A stretch of DNA of 38,289 nucleotides from Gryganskiella cystojenkinii (Eukaryota; Mortierellomycota; Mortierellomycetes; Mortierellales; Mortierellaceae). Location: assembly GCA_015852425.1 (NCBI GenBank), contig JAAAIG010000011.1, positions 57,493 to 95,781 on the forward strand. Direction: 5' to 3'. Positions within the stretch are counted from its first letter, which is position 1. Each line of letters begins with the position of its first letter. Positions 31,501 to 38,289 of the stretch are shown in pieces. The notes beneath the pieces were generated by a model. It saw nothing but the letters and a program-made list of their open reading frames with translations, had not been told where the DNA came from and searched no databases. Made by a program: the position numbers and the translations under genes.

Positions 31501-32013
31501 AGAAGATGTCTGGACATCTCTCATTGTGCGGACTAAACTCTTCTTCTGTTCCTCTCTCTCTCTCTCTGTTATGCCCACTGTCCGGTTTCTATCCCGCCTT
31601 TTTTTATTTTCTTTTTTTCATTCCACAAAACACACAACATATCTCGATAAATACCTCTCTTCCCACTTACAAAAAGATATTCTTTTCATTACCATAATGC
31701 CTATTTTCCCTATGCCCCGTTAACAAAATAAAAAATGTTTCCGTGTTAGTAAAACAACAATAAGCCAGTACACTAGAAGTGACGATATCCAACCACCTGG
31801 TTCCTGCTCTGCAGGGAGGTTAATCTGACCGTATCGAAAATGTCCAAATTCAGAGTATTTTACGTACAAAGAAATTCGACAGTCATCGACTACCCCATTT
31901 TGCGTACGTGTGTTTATCTTTTCAAAAAAGGAACTGAAAAAGAAACGAATCTCTGTTTTTTTGCATTTCCGCATCCCTCTCTCTCATTCCCCCTTCATTC
32001 ACCCCCGACAACA
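31501..32013. other. Intergenic, Boi-like 3' end and Tom20 promoter
   Basis: About 510 bp. The first half is the 3' UTR of the Boi-like gene. The second half contains the promoter and a CT-rich leader ending in ACCCCCGACAACA just before the Tom20 start codon. No other gene is seen. Confidence 0.45.
31727..31732 (+). terminator. Poly(A) signal of the Boi-like gene
   Basis: AATAAA lies 226 bp after the stop codon, at the end of an A/T- and pyrimidine-rich 3' flank. Confidence 0.4.
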
Positions 32014-34056
32014 ATGAAGACCTCGACTATCGTTGCTGCCACCGTCGGCACCGTCGCCATTGCTGCTGTCGGATACGCCATCTACTTTGACTCGAAGCGC
32101 AGAAATGATCCCGAGTTCCGTCGCAAATTGAGTACGTTCTTTGAAAAGCTTCCTACGCTCATGTTTCCGACCCGTTTTTTCGTTCATTTACCCCTGACGT
32201 ACATAAATACCCCGGACGGACTTGGATTACGATGCCGAACCTGTCAAAACATTCCCGGCTATTCTCCTTACTCTCTATCAGACCCATAAAGACCAAGCAA
32301 AGACTCATGTTCGACTAATGACTAATCATGCTCTCTTCTTTTTTCGCCACCGCATTGTCTAATAGAGAAGGACAAGAAGCGTGCTCAGAAGCAGGCCAAG
32401 GAGGAGGAGAAGAAGAAGACCACCCAGACTGCCCAGACTGTCGAGGAAGCTTTGGCCGGTATCAAGGAGGAAGATTTCCCTACCAGCATGGAGGAGCGCG
32501 AGAAGTTCTGCATGGAGCAGCTTTCGACTGGTGAAGCCCTCTTCACCAGAGGTAAAGAAACGGGACAGCTGCCCTGGCGCCTTTTTTTCTTTTTTTTTTG
32601 AGTCTGATTCACTCTTGAAGCACAAAAATCAACGAAAACAAGTCTAGACGATTGTTATCTGGGTACTAACCAGGTCTAAGCACTTTTTTCAAAACGTTTG
32701 CTAGGTCCTGAGGGTTACGACATGGCCGCGATCTGCTTCTACAAGGCCTTGAAGGTCTATCCCGCCCCTGCCGAGCTGGTTATGGTTTACCAAAAGACTA
32801 TTCCCCCAGAGGTTTTTACTCTTGTCATGGGAATGTTGAGCATGGACGTAAGTGAATAAGACATCACGGGTAAAAAAAAAATTGACTGCTCTGAAGGGTA
32901 TCCCTGCCCTGTTTCTGGTGTCTAATATTCAAAATTGCATTTTTATGCAACGACTCCGTTATGCAGGTCCACAAGAAGCAGGAAAAGTACTATACCGTGT
33001 TCCCTCCCAAGGAGATGAACGTTAAGGTCGATGAGTTGCCAGAGGGTATGACCGCTGAGGGACAGAAGGTCGTTCGCCGTGGATTGATTGCCACCAAGGA
33101 CTTTGCCGCTGGAGAGACCATCTACTCCGAGACACCCATCATCAGTTCATTGGAGCCCTCGTTGGAGGGTAGCGAATTCTGCCACTATTGCTTGAAGCAG
33201 ATTGTCGAAACCAAGGTCCCCTGCGCCAACTGCACCAAGGTCGTCTACTGCTCCCTTGGTTGTGAGAGCTCTGCCTCGACCGAGTTCCACGCCGTCCTGT
33301 GCACGAAGGATGATGAGGATGCTTCAACACCCGAGCGCAAGTTGTATGATTACACCAAGGAGACTAACAACAAGTACCCCGAGATGATTGCCAAGTTCTT
33401 GGTCCGCATGGTCCACGAGGAGACTGTCAGCAGCGAAGAGTACAACCTTTTCGATCACATTGAGCGTCTTCGTTTCTTGGAGGTCCGTCCCTCGGCCGCT
33501 GAGGAGAAGGAGATTGAGCTGTTGAAGGTTGCCCTTGGCTCTAAGATTCCCGGCATTGAGGAGTTTATCAACGAGGAGCGTTACTTGACCTTGAAGGGCA
33601 AGTTGCTCTACAACGCTTATGGTGTTTCGACCTCCTTGGATGCTAGCAGATCTGTCGAGGTATGTTCCTTTAAAAGGACCATGAGTTGTTGCGTGTGTCT
33701 TGTTTAAGAGACAGTTCAGGATACTAACTGAGGTACTTTGATTTCATTGTGGAAAACAATAGCCTTCCCCCGAGAAGTACCGTAGTATTCACGATGCCCC
33801 CGTTGTCGGTGCTGGTTTCTACAGAGTTACCTCTTACATGTCTCACTCTTGCGAGCCCAACACCAAGATTGCCTTTGAGGAGCACAACAACAGCCTCGCT
33901 GTCGTTGCCACGAGGGATGTCAAGGCTGGAGATGAGCTCCACGTTGGATTCATTGACCAGAAGAACGGCTCGCTCTCGACCGAGCAGCGCCGTCAGGAAC
34001 TCTTCCAGCACTACCGCTTCAAGTGCATGTGCCCTCTCTGCGAGACCACCGACTGA
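32014..34056 (+). CDS. Tom20 fused to a MYND/SET-domain protein, 477 aa
   Basis: Exons are 32014-32131, 32366-32551, 32705-32847, 32967-33659 and 33763-34056; they join to 1434 nt. Residues 1-149 match Tom20/Mas20: an N-terminal anchor (TIVAATVGTVAIAAVGYAIY), FDSKRRNDPEFRRKL, a Lys/Glu/Ala coiled region, then EALFTRGPEGYDMAAICFYK and YPAPAELVMVYQKTIPPEVF. From residue 150, at an exon border, the chain continues as a SET-domain protein: RRGLIATKDFAAGETIYSE, a MYND-like zinc finger at about 221-259 (CHYC, CANC, YCSLGC, FHAVLC), the SHSCEPNTK motif, DVKAGDELHVGFID, and a Cys-rich post-SET end (CMCPLC). Tom20 is the outer-membrane receptor for mitochondrial presequences; SMYD-type SET proteins methylate lysines. 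The joining intron (119 nt) has GTAAGT, a CTAAT branch-like site and a CAG acceptor. Two separate products are an alternative. Confidence 0.88.
32848..32966 (+). other. Intron that joins Tom20 to SET, with stop and ATG
   Basis: If this intron is kept, the Tom20 frame reads V-S-E and stops at 32857-32859. The acceptor is ATGCAG, so an in-frame ATG at 32961 would open the SET part as its own protein. Splicing gives the fusion; retention could give a stand-alone Tom20 of 152 aa. Confidence 0.55.
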
Positions 34057-34541
34057 ACATCGCTATAATATTACCACCGCCACCGCCACCACCGCCACCA
34101 CTACTACCACCACCCCTACAATACAGTTATCACCCAGAGCGGAAGACGAGAAGAGGAAAGGCATATCACCATGGTATGACCTTTCAGTTTTAGCATTCGA
34201 ACGAAGTAGCATTTTCTAACATAAAGAGGCCATGTTTTTGCCACCCTTCCCAAACCGAAAATGTCGAAAAGAAACGAAGGAACGAACCCAGTCATGAACA
34301 TGTCGAGTAAGAGACTCGTTCTGGTGCACAGGACTCTGATTTCAATCGCTGATTGGCCAGTCTGTCACACCAGAAAAAACGTCAGCAGGAGAAGTCCACA
34401 GAACGCTTCGCCCTGACCCTCGCAAAAGCTTTCAATTTCTCACATCCCCACATCAGCCTTTTTATCATCATAACAATCACTATCACCACCGTCATCAACC
34501 ATCACCATTACCATTGCACACAACGAGCCCGATTTCTACCG
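34057..34541. other. Intergenic with CCACCGCCA-type repeats
   Basis: About 485 bp between two plus-strand genes. A simple ACC/GCC repeat lies at about 34074-34115, right after the SET gene stop. A CAT/CAC-rich leader (about 34440-34520) precedes the SUMO protease start. No further gene is seen. Confidence 0.45.
34074..34115 (+). repeat. Simple CCACCG/CCACTA trinucleotide repeat
   Basis: An imperfect run of CCG, CCA and CTA triplets begins some 20 bp past the Tom20-SET stop codon, so it should lie in that gene's 3' UTR. Confidence 0.7.
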
Positions 34542-37500
34542 ATGACATCTGTTCATCCTCTCGCTCTTGCTTCGTCCTCGACATCAACATCAACTCCAAC
34601 CACTACGAGGTAGCCACAGCATCAGCTCTTTTCCTCTTTCTTCCCTTTTTATTCGACTCTTTTTTAGTTTCTTTTCCCATAAGATGCTAAGTTATTGTTT
34701 CTTTCCCTCTTGATCCTTATACTCAAAGTAGTGGTAGCACGACCAAACCCAAGGGAGTCCCAATCGAGGTCCCTAAAAATGAACGACGACCTTCAAACTT
34801 CTCGCTCAAGACTACAAACAGGGCTTTGATGACGGGATTCCGGGACGGAGGACACCACCACACCTCAAGACGGAAATCCAGCTCAGCATCTACACACAGC
34901 GCAAAATCACCACTCTTTTTACCTCACAAAGGTTTGTTTGTGGATCTCAGATGGAACCATTACGAATCTTTCAAAGGGGCTCAGAGAACTTGTATTACCC
35001 CGGATTTCGTTTTAACGGAACCCTCCTTTCCTTCGTTTTCCACTTAGCAGACGACTATGACGTTATTGGTGCTCTCCCAGGATTCGAACAAGCTTTTGAG
35101 GCCGATGTGAACAAGCTGGTAAAGTATTACCTCGGGACCAGGATATGAGACCAACATGGATACAAAGCATGGATGCTCGCAGAACCTCGGTCGGCTAACA
35201 TATACTTCGACCTCCGTTTTTTTATTTTTTGTCTGCTTCCCTAGAGAATTCCCGATACTCGATCGCTGCTCCTCCAGGAGGACGACGATGAGATTTCAGG
35301 TAATGCTAGAAGTCATCAAGCCTAACCCTTGACCGGATATTTTTGGAATGTTTATGTCTGGACAAGATAGCTAACCTCGTCAAAATGTGTGTTTTTTTTA
35401 TTCAATCAGGACTTCCTGCATCAAAGAAGAAAAAACTGGACAGGGACGGCGAAGGCATCGTGCATTCTCCACCATTGTCGGCAACTGTCCCGAAAGGAAG
35501 AAGAAAGAGCGTAAGTTTACTTTACAAGTATCGGTCGAGATATGCCAAGAAAACGTGATTCTCTTGCTAACTTTCTCTTTCTCAGTCCATCACACCTTAT
35601 GGATCGCCACCAAACGCAAGCCAACCTTTGACTTTTTCATCTCGACCTTCAATCGCTGCGTCGCCTCCTTTGCCTTCAACAACATTCTCAATTGCCTCAT
35701 CATCATCCTCCTCTACTTCAGGAGCTGCACAGCAACGGGCGAGACTACTCAGTGCTCCAACAATCATCTTGAGCTCTGGGAAAGTGGGCGAACGACGCGA
35801 TTCTCTGAGCAGCAGTAACCGGGCATGGCCAAAGATCCCAATCTCTTGCGTCCGAGTAGGACCTAAGACCGAGTTTGCAACACACAATACGACCCTGGAA
35901 TTCGGACCAGATCGGATCGTATTGATGATCAATGGCAATATAACTTTGATGACGCATGCAGATTTGAGGCTTGTGGAGGTAATCTCATACGCCCCGCTAC
36001 TTTTCTTACTGGGATACCGATTCGCAGCTTAAAAGAAAAACAATTAACCTCTTGATACTCTTCTTTTCTATAGTACTACACGGCATCGAGAGTAAAGATC
36101 ATCCAGATTGTGACATGTGGCAAGCTCTCGGAAAAGTCAATTTTGGCCAACTACTACGACCCAACCTTGCACTCTGGAAAAGCTCGGAAGATTGTACTCT
36201 ATACGGATGAGGATGAATCCTCCGTTTTGGGACAGTGCTCCAAGCTCAAGGAAAAAGGCGTGGAAACCAAATGCTTGACGTAAGTGACCTCTCAGGACAT
36301 CGCTGTTGCCTCTTGAGAAAAAGGATGTCGCAGTTAACATTTACTATCTTTTTCTATGGCACCAGACCTGAAGCAGCGGAGAAACTGTTGACAATGAACC
36401 ACAGAAGGTAATAGCTGGACAGGATAGCCTCTTGGATATGTGCACGACACTATTAGGATTTAGTTCACTTACAGTCCCCTGTGTATCTGCCCCTGATAGA
36501 GTGTCTCCAACCCGATCGTCAAAACACTCGCCACTGCAAGCAGACGAGACGTAAGCTCGTGATCACCATCAAAGCAACTCTTCGTCAGTTCATTAGAACT
36601 TGAATTCGCAACTAACTTGCTTGATTGCTGTCGATGGACATTAGGCTCTTCATGTTCCCATTTCAGAGTACTGGGAAATCAAAATCGATAGCAATTCGGG
36701 CAGAGGATGTCTCTAGGCTGGATAACGGAGAATTTTTGAACGACACTCTAATCGAGTTTGGACTTAAGTAAGATACTATGACCTATGGACGGCACTGTAT
36801 GGAAGATCAAATACTCCAGGGCAACCTCCTAATCAGAGACTCCACTTTATTACTGCCATTAGATACATCCACTCGAATCTGGAGGTGAAGAATGCATTTT
36901 TGGCGGGACAGGTCCATATTTTCAACTCCTTCTTCTATCAGCGATTACTTGCAAAGCCATCGTAAGTCTCGACGGATTGCCAAGAAGCTCATATCATATA
37001 TAACACGGCATTATTGCTAATTACGATCATATCTTCTCCTCGTATCTGCATAAAAGAAAAGGCGCGGTGACTTCATATGACTCTGTCAAGAGCTGGACGT
37101 CCAAAGTGGATCTTTTCTCCATGAAGTATATCATCGTCCCCATCCACGAGAAGTAAGTGTTTTATTCCGCTGTTTTCAGTGCCGACTTGTTGGTGCCCTC
37201 TATGAAACTAAAACCTGATTTTATTTCTTGTCAGCCTGCACTGGTATCTCGCCATCATTGTCAACCCAGGACTGATCTTGCAGGAGGCGGAACAAAGTGT
37301 TGGCTCCACCATGGATACCGAGGAGGTCACGAATTTGGATATACGTGAGCAGAGAGATGCTATTGTGGACTTGGGCTCTCCCAAAGTGGCCGAGGACGCA
37401 GGAACAGCCATGGATGTCGATGGCGAGAAGAAACCAAGGACAACAGCCTCTGCATCACCAGATCCACATACTTCGTCTACCTTCAACGCCGCGTCTCGGC

Positions 37501-38269
37501 CCTTTATCCTGTGTCTGGATTCGATGCGCGGTACTCATCCCACGGTGTTCAGGACATTGCGCTCTTATCTGCAGCAAGAGCTGCTTACGCGCAAAGGCAT
37601 CTCGGCGCCTATGACTTCCAAAGAACTCGTCGGGAAGTACTCAAAGGTGAGGAGTCTGATGTGCTCCGACGAAAACACTGAACAGCAATCTCGATGGAAG
37701 GAATTATACTCACAGCCTTCATTCAATAGTGTCCTCGCCAAGAAAATTTGTGTGATTGTGGCGTGTATTTGTTACACTATGCTGAGGTCTTTCTCCGGAA
37801 CTCGAACTCGATTGTAGACGCGATTGTGGTAAGATATTGTTTGAGGCTTACTCTCCTAGCGCAAACTTTATTTCAGCCTTTGTTGACGTTTATATATTTC
37901 TACCTGATCAAAATGCAGAGCAAGACTGATGATGCAGCGGTGTGGGCTACCTCCGAGATCGCGGGCAAGCGGGAAAAATACCGGGATGTGATGACCTCCT
38001 TGCAGGAGAAATATAAAGTGTATAAGTTCAAGCGACAGTTTGTGGAGGATCTCAAAGAGAACAGCAGCAGCCACAATGATCGTCGTGGCAGTAATACCTC
38101 GGAATCGGACGTCAGTAACAAGATCGAGACAGTCGAGAACGATAGTAACGACATCGGCTTGAAGGATGAGAATGGCGACAGCAGCAGCGCCGATGATGCC
38201 AGTTCGATAATTATGACTTCAACACGCGACCCTCTTCGTGTGGGTCTGGGTCTGGATCTTGATCTTTGA
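34542..38269 (+). CDS. ulp2: Ulp2/SENP6-7-like SUMO protease, 15 exons, 788 aa
   Basis: Exons are 34542-34609, 34729-34931, 35051-35118, 35245-35299, 35410-35510, 35586-35978, 36074-36279, 36366-36407, 36500-36550, 36645-36767, 36863-36961, 37057-37152, 37235-37646, 37730-37828 and 37919-38269; they join to 2367 nt. The C48 peptidase domain spans about 400-690: DVSRLDNGEFLNDTLIEFGL, VHIFNSFFYQRLL, NLHWYLAIIVNPG (His504), LCLDSMRG (Asp597), and PRQENLCDCGVYLLHY (Gln643, Cys649). The triad and oxyanion Gln are complete. About 80 extra residues between His and Asp are the kind of insertion that marks the Ulp2/SENP6/SENP7 branch, which trims poly-SUMO chains in the nucleus. The N-terminal 300 residues are Ser/Pro/basic. 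The segment at about 235-365 (KTEFATHNTTLEFGPDRI, VKIIQIVTCGK) is likely the PH-like region of this group. The tail ends GLGLDLDL. Confidence 0.93.
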
Positions 38270-38289
38270 TTCAACGCGGGTGGCTCTTT

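Noticed and set aside
1..38289. tRNA, rRNA, CRISPR arrays, terminal-repeat transposons
   Set aside because: Reading both strands I found no tRNA T-arm with a matching cloverleaf, no rRNA, no regular spaced repeats, and no paired terminal repeats around the helicase remnant.

Overview
The window is nuclear DNA from a filamentous fungus. Most genes have several short introns with GTAAGT-type donors and YAG acceptors. The coding regions are rich in Ser, Gln and Asn runs, and the gene set is fungal: Boi/Pob1-type polarity protein, Tom20, Ulp2-like SUMO protease, lunapark, 8-Cys secreted protein. The high intron count (up to 14 per gene), near-balanced base composition and long pyrimidine-rich 5' flanks suggest an early-diverging lineage such as Mortierellomycota or Mucoromycota. 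That placement is inference; no marker in the window proves it.

Layout. 0-4 kb: prohibitin-2 (PHB2, minus) and the spliceosomal protein SmB (plus) diverge from one 488-bp promoter carrying a palindromic E-box and a CRE. 4-11 kb: an uncharacterised four-pass membrane protein with a long Ser-rich tail, then a polytopic membrane RING protein resembling the Asi-type E3 ligases. 11.4-15.7 kb: a borealin/Nbl1-like gene (minus) and lunapark (plus) diverge from a shared promoter. 16-17.3 kb: a decayed PIF1-like helicase fragment and other broken reading frames, the only mobile-element-like material in the window. 17.3-20.4 kb: gene-poor, purine-rich sequence, then two small secreted proteins and one doubtful small gene. 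21.7-25.5 kb: a D-2-hydroxyacid dehydrogenase and RAD52 converge tail to tail. 27-31.5 kb: a Boi/Pob1-like SH3-SAM-PH protein with an added C-terminal CH domain. 32-34 kb: a Tom20 receptor spliced in frame to a MYND/SET methyltransferase-like protein. 34.5-38.3 kb: a 15-exon Ulp2/SENP6-like SUMO protease.

These are mostly conserved housekeeping genes (mitochondrial quality control and import, splicing, ER shape, recombination, chromosome segregation, SUMO removal, polarised growth) and do not form one pathway. I rebuilt exon structures by hand from splice sites, reading phase and family similarity. Every multi-exon model given closes in frame to a whole number of codons. The most unusual items are the Tom20-SET/MYND fusion, whose joining intron also carries an in-frame stop and an in-frame ATG; the SH3-SAM-PH-CH architecture with a 16-nt microexon; and the fossil helicase.
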